NCBI GenBank assembly: GCA_021199655.1
Contig: JAJQHQ010000064.1
Location: 5,023-69,022, forward strand
DNA: 64,000 nt
Reading direction: 5' to 3'
Source: Lachnospiraceae bacterium
GTDB lineage: Bacteria; Bacillota; Clostridia; Lachnospirales; Lachnospiraceae
Positions within the stretch are counted from its first letter, which is position 1, and every line of letters starts with the position of its first letter. Positions 1 through 8,858 of this stretch are shown here, piece by piece. The notes beneath the pieces were generated by a model that saw only the letters and a list, made by a program, of their open reading frames with translations, searched no databases and was not told the DNA's origin. The translations under genes were made by a program, and so were the position numbers.

Positions 1-166
1 AGTAAGAATGTGAGCTGAAGGGATTTTCGCTGCTTGCAGCAGAAAATCACAAGGCTCAATGAGCAGCTATGCTGCGAGTAAGAATGTGAGCTGAAGGGAT
101 TTTCGCTGCTTGCAGCAGAAAATCACAAGGCGGGGCGAGCAGCTATGCTGCGAGTAAGAATGTGAG
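1..166. repeat. 76-bp tandem direct repeat, two full units plus a 14-bp partial third; each unit has hairpins
   Basis: AGTAAGAATGTGAGCTGAAGGGATTTTCGCTGCTTGCAGCAGAAAATCACAAGGC... begins at 1, 77 and (partial) 153; internal stems GATTTTCGCTGC/GCAGC-A-GAAAATC and GCAGC-TAT-GCTGC. Confidence 0.9.
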
Positions 167-199
167 AAAGCAGACGGATGGAGGAGGAATACATCTCAT

Positions 200-1222
200 A
201 TGGATACAGTAAGACTTGGAAAAACAGAGATCGTGACGAATAAGAACGGATTTGGCGCACTGCCGATCCAGCGGGTGAGTGATGAGGAAGCGGTGAAGAT
301 CATCCGTAAGGCATATGACAGCGGAGTCACCTTTTTTGATACCGCAAGATTCTATACAGACAGTGAGCACAAGCTGGGGCTGGCGCTCTCGGATGTGCGG
401 AATCATGTGTTTATTGCCTCAAAGACGGCTGCTGTGAAGCCGGAGGATTTCTGGAAGGATCTGGAGACGACCCTGACGAATCTGAAGACGGATCATCTGG
501 ATATTTATCAGTTCCACAATCCGTCCTTCTGTCCGAAGCCGGGAGATGAGAGCGGCGTCTATGAGTGTATGTTAAAGGCGAAGGAACAGGGCAAGATCTT
601 ACATATCGGTATCACGAACCACCGCCTGAAGGTCGCAAATGAGGCAATCGAGTCCGGACTTTATGAGACGCTGCAGTTCCCGTTCTGCTATCTGGCGACA
701 GAGGAGGATGAAAAGCTGGTGGCGGCCTGCAAGGCGGCGGACATGGGCTTTATCGCGATGAAAGCGCTTTCCGGCGGACTGATCACCAACTCAGCGGCGG
801 CTTACGCTTTTGAGGCGCAGTATGACAACGTGCTTCCGATCTGGGGTGTGCAGCGGATGAGTGAACTCGAAGAATTCCTCTCCTATATTGTCTGTCCGCC
901 TGTGATGACGGATGAGATGCGGGCATTGATCGAAAAAGACCGCAAAGAGTTGATGGGCGAATTCTGCCGCGGCTGCGGCTACTGCATGCCGTGCCCGGCC
1001 GGGATTGAGATCAACAACTGTGCGCGAATGTCGCTGATGATCCGGCGTGCTCCGTCTGCGGCACAGCTGACACCGGAAATGCAGGCGAAGATGATGAAGA
1101 TTGAGGAATGCCTGCACTGCAACAAGTGCAAATCGAAGTGCCCGTATCATCTGGATACGCCGACTCTGCTGGCGAAGAACCTGCAGGATTATAAAGAGAT
1201 TCTGGCGGGCAAAGCATATTAA
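200..1222 (+). CDS. aldo/keto reductase with C-terminal 4Fe-4S ferredoxin-type domain
   Basis: AKR N-terminus (MDTVRLGKTEIVTNKNGFGALPIQ, FFDTARFY) and Cys clusters CRGCGYCMPCP / CLHCNKCKSKCP. Confidence 0.9.
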   Translation: MDTVRLGKTEIVTNKNGFGALPIQRVSDEEAVKIIRKAYDSGVTFFDTARFYTDSEHKLGLALSDVRNHVFIASKTAAVKPEDFWKDLETTLTNLKTDHLDIYQFHNPSFCPKPGDESGVYECMLKAKEQGKILHIGITNHRLKVANEAIESGLYETLQFPFCYLATEEDEKLVAACKAADMGFIAMKALSGGLITNSAAAYAFEAQYDNVLPIWGVQRMSELEEFLSYIVCPPVMTDEMRALIEKDRKELMGEFCRGCGYCMPCPAGIEINNCARMSLMIRRAPSAAQLTPEMQAKMMKIEECLHCNKCKSKCPYHLDTPTLLAKNLQDYKEILAGKAY

Positions 1223-1242
1223 TACAGTGAGGATGAAAAGTG

Positions 1243-3612
1243 ATGTTGACGGAACGAATTGAAGCAATCAGACAGAATTATGTAAACAGTAAACCCTGTA
1301 TTTCCACAGACCGGGCGCGGATCTGGACGGAATCGCACAAAAGGACGGAAGGACAGCCGGTCTGCATCCGCCGCGCACAGGCATTTTATGATACCTGCGC
1401 GGAGCTTGGCGTACATATCTTTGACGGGGAGCTGATCGTCGGCGCGATCGGCGAGTTCCGGAAGTGCGGGATCCTGACGCCGGAATTTTCCTGGAAATGG
1501 GTGGATCAGGAAATGGATACCTTCTCGGAGCGTGCGCAGGATCCGTATGTTATGACACCGGAGCAGTGTGAGTATGTGCGCGAGGAGATTTTCCCATACT
1601 GGAAGGGCCAGTCTCTGGAGGAGATTTTTCTTGCAAGGCTGCCGAAGGATACGGCAAAGATTGGTGTGGACACGGGCATCATTGACAACGACTCCAAGTG
1701 GAGACAGGCCGTGGGCGAGATCACGCCGGACTATCAGGATGTGCTGTTCCCGAAAGGATTTGGCGGTATCATAAAGGAAGCGGAAGAGAAAAAAGCGGCC
1801 TTGTCGTACGCAAAGGCGGAGGATCAGGAAAAGATCGAGTTTTATGATTCGATCATTCTCACCTCAAAGGGCATCATCCTCTATGCGAACCGTTATGCCG
1901 ATGAAGCGGAGCGCCTCGCAGCTGCAGAAGAAAACGAGAGCCGAAAAGCAGAGCTTCTGCGGATCGCGGCTGTCTGCCGCAGAGTACCGGAGTATCCGCC
2001 GGAAAGCTTTTATGAGGCGATACAGTTTGTGTGGTTTACGCAGATCGGCGGTATTTTGTCGGAGAATCCGCTGTCCTTAAACCCGGGCCGGTTTGATCAG
2101 TATATGGACCCTTATTATGAAAAAGATCTTGCCGCGGGAACGATCACACCGGATGAGGCGCAGGAGCTGATTGACGCGCTGTGGCTGAAATATTCCGAAT
2201 GGGTATGGACGATCTCCGCGAATACGGCGGACTATTTTGCAGGGTATAACCAGTTCCAGAACCTGACAGTCGGCGGTAAGACGCGGGAAGGGCTGGACGC
2301 GACGAATCCGGTGACGTTTATGGCGATGAAAGCGACCGAGGAGGTCAAAACACATCAGCCGGGCTTAAGTGTGCGTGTGCATCAGGACTGCCCGGAGGAG
2401 TTTATGTCTGCGGTCACGCATCTGGTCAGCACGGGTACCGGATTCCCGGCGATCCACAACGACAGCGTCGGCTATCAGATGCTGATCAACGCGGGCTATG
2501 AGCCGGACGACGCGAGAGACTGGAACAACTGCGGCTGTGTGGTTCCGCATTTCAGAAAGACGGGAGAGTGGACAGCCGCGGTCAACATGAATTTCGGCTC
2601 GGCGATCGAATACGCGCTGAATGAGGGCAAAAGCCTGATGACCGGCGAAACCATGGGCCTCACCGAAAAGCCGGCGGCGGAATTTACTTCCTATGAGGAA
2701 GTGGAAGAGGCGTTTTTCCGCCAGTTCAAAAACCTCTGCTATCATTCCGTGGTGCTGACCACGACCGCGCAGCGGGTGCATTATGAGACAGTACCGAGAC
2801 CATTCCTTTCCTCCTGTATGGAAGAATGTATGAAAAACGGTACAGACCTTAGCAGGGGCGGCGCGAAGTACAACGTCGGTCCGGTCATCACCGGCATCGG
2901 TCTGGCTGTGACGGCTAACTCACTGGCAGCCGTGAAAAAGCTGGTCTTTGAGGATCATGTCTGCACGATGAAAGAGCTGACAGACGCTTTGACCGCGAAC
3001 TGGGAGGGCTATGACGAGCTGCGGGAAAAGGCGCAGGCAGTGCCCAAGTACGGGAACGACGACGATTATGTGGATCGGATTGCGATTAAGATCGCGAATT
3101 TCTTCTATCATGAAATCCACTCTTATAAGGATATTTTCGGCTCTCCGTTTACGACGGCGTTTATGGGAATCAGCAACTATATCCCGATGGGCCGCGTACT
3201 CGGGGCGACGCCGTGCGGACGCAAAAACGGCGAGCCGTCAAGCGAAGGCGTATCTCCTTACGTGGGAACCGATACTTCCACGCCGCTTGCGGCCATGCGT
3301 TCGGCGGTAAAGCTGAATCAGGAGGTGCACTCCGGCGGCACGCTTCTGAACCTGCGGCTGAACCATGATCTGGTGAGCACAAAGCGCGGGCAGGCGAATT
3401 TAGGCTCCATGATCCAGAACTTCTTCTCGCTCGGCGCGTTCCACGTACAGTTCAACACGCTTTCCAGCAAGGTGCTGCGGGATGCGCAGGCGCACCCGGA
3501 GAATTACAGGGATCTGCTGGTTCGCGTGGCGGGATACAGTACGCAGTTTGTTAACCTGTCAAAGTCCTTACAGGACGCGATCATTGCGAGGACCGAGCAT
3601 GCAGAACTGTAA
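1243..3612 (+). CDS. glycyl radical enzyme (pyruvate formate-lyase superfamily), substrate unknown
   Basis: C-terminal glycyl radical motif RVAGYSTQFVNLSKSLQDAIIARTEH; thiyl region DWNNCGCVVPH; followed by its activase. Confidence 0.9.
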   Translation: MLTERIEAIRQNYVNSKPCISTDRARIWTESHKRTEGQPVCIRRAQAFYDTCAELGVHIFDGELIVGAIGEFRKCGILTPEFSWKWVDQEMDTFSERAQDPYVMTPEQCEYVREEIFPYWKGQSLEEIFLARLPKDTAKIGVDTGIIDNDSKWRQAVGEITPDYQDVLFPKGFGGIIKEAEEKKAALSYAKAEDQEKIEFYDSIILTSKGIILYANRYADEAERLAAAEENESRKAELLRIAAVCRRVPEYPPESFYEAIQFVWFTQIGGILSENPLSLNPGRFDQYMDPYYEKDLAAGTITPDEAQELIDALWLKYSEWVWTISANTADYFAGYNQFQNLTVGGKTREGLDATNPVTFMAMKATEEVKTHQPGLSVRVHQDCPEEFMSAVTHLVSTGTGFPAIHNDSVGYQMLINAGYEPDDARDWNNCGCVVPHFRKTGEWTAAVNMNFGSAIEYALNEGKSLMTGETMGLTEKPAAEFTSYEEVEEAFFRQFKNLCYHSVVLTTTAQRVHYETVPRPFLSSCMEECMKNGTDLSRGGAKYNVGPVITGIGLAVTANSLAAVKKLVFEDHVCTMKELTDALTANWEGYDELREKAQAVPKYGNDDDYVDRIAIKIANFFYHEIHSYKDIFGSPFTTAFMGISNYIPMGRVLGATPCGRKNGEPSSEGVSPYVGTDTSTPLAAMRSAVKLNQEVHSGGTLLNLRLNHDLVSTKRGQANLGSMIQNFFSLGAFHVQFNTLSSKVLRDAQAHPENYRDLLVRVAGYSTQFVNLSKSLQDAIIARTEHAEL

Positions 3613-4543
3613 TTGCAATGACGGCTATATTATGCAGATGCAGAATTTTTCCGTAAATGACGGGGACGGTATCCGTACAACGATTTTTCTGTACGGCTGC
3701 CCTCTACACTGCATCTGGTGCTGCAACCCGGAAAATGCGTATTGTCCGGAGCAGGAGATGCATCATATGACTCTGGATGAAGTCGATAAAAAAATATCCA
3801 GACAGGCGCTGTTTTACCGGGGCAATGGGGGCGGCATCACGTTTTCCGGCGGAGAGGCGACCGTGCAGCAGGGGTTTCTGCGGGCCATGGTCAATCGCTT
3901 TTATGATAAGGGATACGACCTTTCCCTGGAGACCTGCGGGGCTTTTTCTTTCGATGAGGTGAAGGACATCCTGCAGAAAATGAGCCGGATCTTTATGGAT
4001 CTGAAGTTGTTTGACGATAAGCTGCACCGGTTCTTTACCGGCGCCTCCAATGCGGTGATTTTGAAGAATATCCGGCGGACGGCGGCGCTGCAGGTGCCGA
4101 TGGTCGTCCGGATTCCGGTAATCGTGGGCGTCAACGCGTTTAAGGAGAATATAGAAGCGACATGCGCGTTTCTGGAAGAAGTACAGAGCTCCCATCCAGC
4201 GGCTCCTTTTATGACGGCGGACGGACAGGAATCCGGTCCGGCGGATATTTCGCTGGAATTTCTTCCTTATCATCGATATGGGATGGACAAGTATACAAAG
4301 CTTGGGATACCCGATCCGGATGCGCGTTATGAGATGCTGAGGGGGCAGGCAAACGGGCGTTTGGAAAATTCTCGGGCAGAGCAGCAGATGGAACCGGGCA
4401 TGATACAGGATATGCATAATGTGGAATCATTCCCTCATGGGTTTTCCTTTGCGGAACGGATGGAAATCCCGTCTGAAAAACTGCTGGAAAAGTATCGGGA
4501 GATTGCTGCTGCGCATCATATACGCACAGTATCGTTTCGTTAA
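3599..4543 (+). CDS. glycyl-radical enzyme activating protein (radical SAM)
   Basis: FSVNDGDGIRTTIFLYGCPLHCIWCCNPEN with CX3CX2C; GGGITFSGGEA; ATG overlaps the GRE stop. Confidence 0.9.
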   Translation: MQNCNCNDGYIMQMQNFSVNDGDGIRTTIFLYGCPLHCIWCCNPENAYCPEQEMHHMTLDEVDKKISRQALFYRGNGGGITFSGGEATVQQGFLRAMVNRFYDKGYDLSLETCGAFSFDEVKDILQKMSRIFMDLKLFDDKLHRFFTGASNAVILKNIRRTAALQVPMVVRIPVIVGVNAFKENIEATCAFLEEVQSSHPAAPFMTADGQESGPADISLEFLPYHRYGMDKYTKLGIPDPDARYEMLRGQANGRLENSRAEQQMEPGMIQDMHNVESFPHGFSFAERMEIPSEKLLEKYREIAAAHHIRTVSFR

Positions 4544-4569
4544 GAATTCGGAACTATTCATAATCGGAG

Positions 4570-5808
4570 ATGGAAATGAAGCGGATTACCATTGGTGAAC
4601 TTTTATGTCTGCGGCAAGAGGCCGCAGGCGTTGTGATAGATATGCGTACAGAAGCGGATTACCGGAAAGGAACGGTTCCGGGCGCGGTGCATATTGACGC
4701 GGCAGAGATCAAAAAGAACAGGGAAGTACTGCCGAAAGGGCAGCCGCTCTGGCTTTTGTGCCATACCGGAGATGAAAGCGATGAGCTGGCATGTGATCTG
4801 GAGGAGGAAGGGTTTGATGCGTACAGCGTGCAGGGAGGCTACCGGGAATATCTGCGGTACCGGCTGCAGGGTGCGCTGGATGAGCAGCCGTCTCATGGAA
4901 AAAAGAATACGGGGCCGGACAATGCGGCTGTAAACGATTCGACACGGGTCGACGCGGCGAACAGAGAAACGCTCTCTCGCGAATGCTCGGCGGAACGAAG
5001 TATCATCAAAAAGTTCCGCCGCGAACTCTGGTGCCGGTTTACAAAAGCAATACAGGAGTATGAGCTGATACAGGATGGCGACCGGATCGCAGTCTGCATT
5101 TCCGGAGGAAAAGATTCCATGTTGATGGCAAAGCTGTTTCAGGAGCTTTACCGGCATGGACGGCGGAATTTTGAACCGGTCTTTCTGGTGATGAACCCCG
5201 GCTACAACGATGTGAATTATCAGAGAATTCTCGATAACGCGCGTCTTTTAAATGTGCCGATCACCGTGTTTCGATCAGAAATATTTGATATAGTGGCTTC
5301 AGAGGAAAGCTCCCCCTGCTATTTGTGCGCCCGGATGCGCCGCGGCTATCTGTACAGCAAGGCCAAAGAGCTGGGTTGCAATAAGATCGCGCTTGGCCAT
5401 CATTATGACGATGTGATTGAGACGATTCTGATGGGGATGCTGTACGGCGGACAGGTGCAGACGATGATGCCAAAGCTGCATAGCAATAATTTCGAAGGCA
5501 TGGAGCTGATCCGCCCGATGTACCTGATCCGGGAGAAGGACATCATTCGCTGGGCACAGTATAATGACCTGCATTTTATTCGGTGCGCCTGCCGGTTTAC
5601 GGAAAACTGCGCCTCCTGCGGTGGGACGGAAAAGGGTTCGAAACGGGCCGAGATCAAGCAGCTGATTGCTTTTCTCGCCGAGCGCGATCCGGAGGTGGAG
5701 AGTAATATCTTCCGCAGTGTTGAGAATGTCAATCTGAACACCGTGATCGAGTGGAAACAGGACGGTGTGCGGCATCATTTTCTGGATACGTATGGGGAAA
5801 AGTTCTGA
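4570..5808 (+). CDS. rhodanese-like domain fused to TtcA-type PP-loop ATPase (tRNA 2-thiolation-like)
   Basis: N-terminal rhodanese (VVIDMRTEADYRKGTVPGAVHI, LLCHTGDESDELA); C-terminal SGGKDSMLMAKLF PP-loop, CYLCARMRRGYLY, LGHHYDDVIETILM. Confidence 0.85.
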   Translation: MEMKRITIGELLCLRQEAAGVVIDMRTEADYRKGTVPGAVHIDAAEIKKNREVLPKGQPLWLLCHTGDESDELACDLEEEGFDAYSVQGGYREYLRYRLQGALDEQPSHGKKNTGPDNAAVNDSTRVDAANRETLSRECSAERSIIKKFRRELWCRFTKAIQEYELIQDGDRIAVCISGGKDSMLMAKLFQELYRHGRRNFEPVFLVMNPGYNDVNYQRILDNARLLNVPITVFRSEIFDIVASEESSPCYLCARMRRGYLYSKAKELGCNKIALGHHYDDVIETILMGMLYGGQVQTMMPKLHSNNFEGMELIRPMYLIREKDIIRWAQYNDLHFIRCACRFTENCASCGGTEKGSKRAEIKQLIAFLAERDPEVESNIFRSVENVNLNTVIEWKQDGVRHHFLDTYGEKF

Positions 5809-5870
5809 GAACAGCAGAACAATTAAGCGAAAGACAGAATGATAAGATAGAATCAGGAGTAAGATACATA

Positions 5871-7340
5871 ATGGAGAAAGACTTAACACAGGGAAGTGTA
5901 CTGAAGGTGCTGCTGCGGTTTTCGCTGCCGTACCTTCTTTCCAGCTTTTTACAGACGTTTTATGGGATGGCTGACCTGTATGTGACAGGACAGTTCAACG
6001 GCGCGGCAGCCATCTCGGCCGTGTCGATCGGCAGTCAGGTCATGCATATGCTGACGGTAATGATCGTCGGACTGGCGATGGGATCAACGGTTGGACTGGG
6101 CGTGTCGATCGGTAGTAAGCACACGGAGCGGGCGTCGCGGATCATCGGAAACACGGTAACACTGTTTGCAGCGGGATCCGTGATACTTGTCGTGGTGCTG
6201 ATGGCTGCAAGGAACGGAATTATTTCTGTGATGTCCGTTCCGACAGAAGCCGTTGTACAGACAAGGGAGTATCTGACCATCTGCTTTGCCGGGATTCCGT
6301 TTATCACGGCTTACAATGTGGTCAGCAGCATTTACAGAGGCATGGGCGATTCGAGGAGTCCGATGTATTTTGTCGGAGTGGCGTGCGTACTGAACATTGC
6401 GCTGGACTTTCTGTTCATCGGCGGATTGGGTATGGGCGCTGCCGGCGCAGCCTGCGGCACAGTGATTTCACAGGCGGCGAGCGTGGTGTTCGCGCTGTTT
6501 TTCCTGAGAAGAAAAGCTTCCGGCAGGACGCAGCGTGTGAGAAAGAATGCCGTCAAAAACGCTTCCGAAGATGTGAAAACTTCAAAAGACATCTTTGCAG
6601 GCAGCGGAACAAACAGCAGTATCGGTGCCGCTGCAGGCAACGTCCTGCGGTTTACAAAAAAAGACTTTCTGCCGGAAAAGTCTGTCATTTCAGATATTCT
6701 GAATGTGGGCGTCCCGGTCGCTTTTCAGGACGGATTTATACAGATTTCCTTTCTGGTGATCACCATGATCGCGAACCGGCGCGGCGTCGATGTGGCTGCC
6801 AGCGTCGGTATTGTTGAGAAAATCATCAGCTTCCTGTTTCTGGTGCCGTCTGCGATGCTTTCCTCTGTATCCGCGATCGCGGCGCAAAACCGCGGAGCCG
6901 GTCAGCATGAACGTGCGAGAAAGACTCTGTATTACGCGATGCTGGTGTCTGTGTCGTTCGGTGTTATCTGTTTTGTTCTTTGCCAGTTTTTGCCGGAGCA
7001 GTTTGTGGGACTGTTTTCGAGCGAGGAGACGGTGCGTGTTCTTGGAGCTCAGTATCTGCGTTCCTATTCTGTAGACTGTATCGTCGCCAGCATCCATTTC
7101 TGCTTCAGCGGATTTTTCTGTGCTTACGGAGTGTCCGGATTTTCCTTTGCCCACAATCTGATCTCCGTCTTACTGGTGCGGATCCCCGGAGCGTACCTTG
7201 CGACAAAGCTTTTCCCGGATACGCTGTTTCCGATGGGGCTGGCGGCGCCCGCGGGCTCTACGTTGTCCGCGCTGATCTGTGTGGCACTGTTTTTGATATT
7301 CCGTGAGAAGTTTGGACGTGAACGAAAATTCAATAAGTAA
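5871..7340 (+). CDS. MATE family efflux transporter
   Basis: MEKDLTQGSVLKVLLRFSLPYLLSSFLQTFYGMADLYVTGQF; 12-TM-like hydropathy; start chosen downstream of the longest ORF. Confidence 0.9.
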   Translation: MEKDLTQGSVLKVLLRFSLPYLLSSFLQTFYGMADLYVTGQFNGAAAISAVSIGSQVMHMLTVMIVGLAMGSTVGLGVSIGSKHTERASRIIGNTVTLFAAGSVILVVVLMAARNGIISVMSVPTEAVVQTREYLTICFAGIPFITAYNVVSSIYRGMGDSRSPMYFVGVACVLNIALDFLFIGGLGMGAAGAACGTVISQAASVVFALFFLRRKASGRTQRVRKNAVKNASEDVKTSKDIFAGSGTNSSIGAAAGNVLRFTKKDFLPEKSVISDILNVGVPVAFQDGFIQISFLVITMIANRRGVDVAASVGIVEKIISFLFLVPSAMLSSVSAIAAQNRGAGQHERARKTLYYAMLVSVSFGVICFVLCQFLPEQFVGLFSSEETVRVLGAQYLRSYSVDCIVASIHFCFSGFFCAYGVSGFSFAHNLISVLLVRIPGAYLATKLFPDTLFPMGLAAPAGSTLSALICVALFLIFREKFGRERKFNK

Positions 7341-7410
7341 ATTTTTCCCTCGTAACTGTGAGAATACGGAACAGTTACTCATTCTTCAGCTGATTATGAG
7401 GAGGAATACC

Positions 7411-8772
7411 TTGCGGGAACTTGAGATTTACATCCATATTCCATTCTGCGTAAAAAAATGCGCCTACTGTGATTTCCTCTCCGCGCCGGCGAAAGAGGAA
7501 CAGCGTGACCATTATGTGCGGATGCTGATTGAGGAAATCCGTCAGGGGCGGCCGTTGAGTGTGCCACGAGGATCACTTTTGCAAGATGAGGAGACGCGGA
7601 GAATTATAGCGCAGGAGAGTGCGCCTCAAAACGGATTTTTACAGGGGAATTCTGCACTTGAGAATCCGCAGAATGAAGAATATTCAGTTACCAGCGTATT
7701 CATCGGCGGCGGTACGCCCTCCCTGCTCTCCGGACAGCAGATTGCCGCGATTCTGGAGGCTCTGCGGGCACAGTTTCACTTTGCTGACGATGCGGAACTG
7801 TCTTCGGACAGTCGTTTGACACGGACAGAAATCACCATGGAGTGTAATCCGGGCACATTTGATGAACAGACGAAATTGAAAGAATACCGCGCAGCCGGCG
7901 TCAACCGCATCAGCTTTGGCTTACAGTCCGCGGATAACGCGGAACTGGCCGAACTGGGGCGGATTCATACCTGGGAGACCTTTTTACGCTCATATGAAGC
8001 GGCGCGGGAAGCGGGTTTTTCCAATATCAATGTGGACCTGATGTCCGCACTGCCGGGACAGACGGTGGCCTCGTGGGAGCAGACACTGCAGAAAATTTTA
8101 AAGCTTGCGCCGGAACACATTTCGGCGTATAGTTTGATTATCGAGGAGGGTACGCCGTTTTATGACAAATATCATGAGGACGATGAACGGCGTGCAGATG
8201 GGGATATGCCTCGTTTTCTTCCCTCGGAAGATGACGAACGCCGGATGTACGGGCTGACAGAACAGATGCTGCACGAAGCGGGATATGAGCATTATGAGAT
8301 CTCAAATTATGCCCGGCCTGATTATGCGTGCCGCCACAACATCGGCTACTGGCGGGGGACGGAATATATGGGATTCGGACTTGGAGCGGCTTCATTGCTT
8401 CGATATCCGTTTCAGAATCAGCCGGTAAGCGTCCGCTGCAAGAACCCTGTGGATCATGCGGAGTATGCGGAGCTCGTGACTGCGCGAAGCAGCATGGAAG
8501 CAGAGCGGCAGTTCGAGCGACAGAATGAATGTGAAATCCTCTCCATAGAAGATGAAATGTCAGAGTTTATGTTCTTAGGGCTTCGTATGCTTTCCGGTGT
8601 ATCGGAGCAGGAGTTCTTTGACCGGTTTCGCCGACCGATCGACGCAGTATATGGGGAAGCCCTTAAGAAACTGATCTCTCTGCAGCTGCTGAAACGGGAA
8701 AACGGCCGGATTTTCCTGACACCGCGCGGGCTGGATATCAGCAATCCTGTGATGGCGGAATTTCTTCTGTAA
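7411..8772 (+). CDS. hemW: HemW-like radical SAM protein (coproporphyrinogen III oxidase family)
   Basis: YIHIPFCVKKCAYCDFLSAP (CX3CX2C), FIGGGTPSLL, NVDLMSALPGQT; TTG start after AGGAGG fits better than the ORF-track ATG at 7303. Confidence 0.82.
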   Translation: MRELEIYIHIPFCVKKCAYCDFLSAPAKEEQRDHYVRMLIEEIRQGRPLSVPRGSLLQDEETRRIIAQESAPQNGFLQGNSALENPQNEEYSVTSVFIGGGTPSLLSGQQIAAILEALRAQFHFADDAELSSDSRLTRTEITMECNPGTFDEQTKLKEYRAAGVNRISFGLQSADNAELAELGRIHTWETFLRSYEAAREAGFSNINVDLMSALPGQTVASWEQTLQKILKLAPEHISAYSLIIEEGTPFYDKYHEDDERRADGDMPRFLPSEDDERRMYGLTEQMLHEAGYEHYEISNYARPDYACRHNIGYWRGTEYMGFGLGAASLLRYPFQNQPVSVRCKNPVDHAEYAELVTARSSMEAERQFERQNECEILSIEDEMSEFMFLGLRMLSGVSEQEFFDRFRRPIDAVYGEALKKLISLQLLKRENGRIFLTPRGLDISNPVMAEFLL

Positions 8773-8858
8773 ATACGTTAGTTCGGTATCTATTCAGTTT
8801 TCCAAAACAAATTGTAGTAGTATAATATAAGACCAGTTATTGCCGGGAGGTGAGATTA

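Noticed and set aside
1-166. Possible CRISPR array
   Set aside because: Contiguous 76-bp direct repeats with no distinct spacers, and no cas genes in the window.
1568-2080. Small Arg/Ser-rich ORFs in alternate frames within the GRE gene
   Set aside because: Out-of-frame translation of GC-rich coding DNA; typical low-quality composition.
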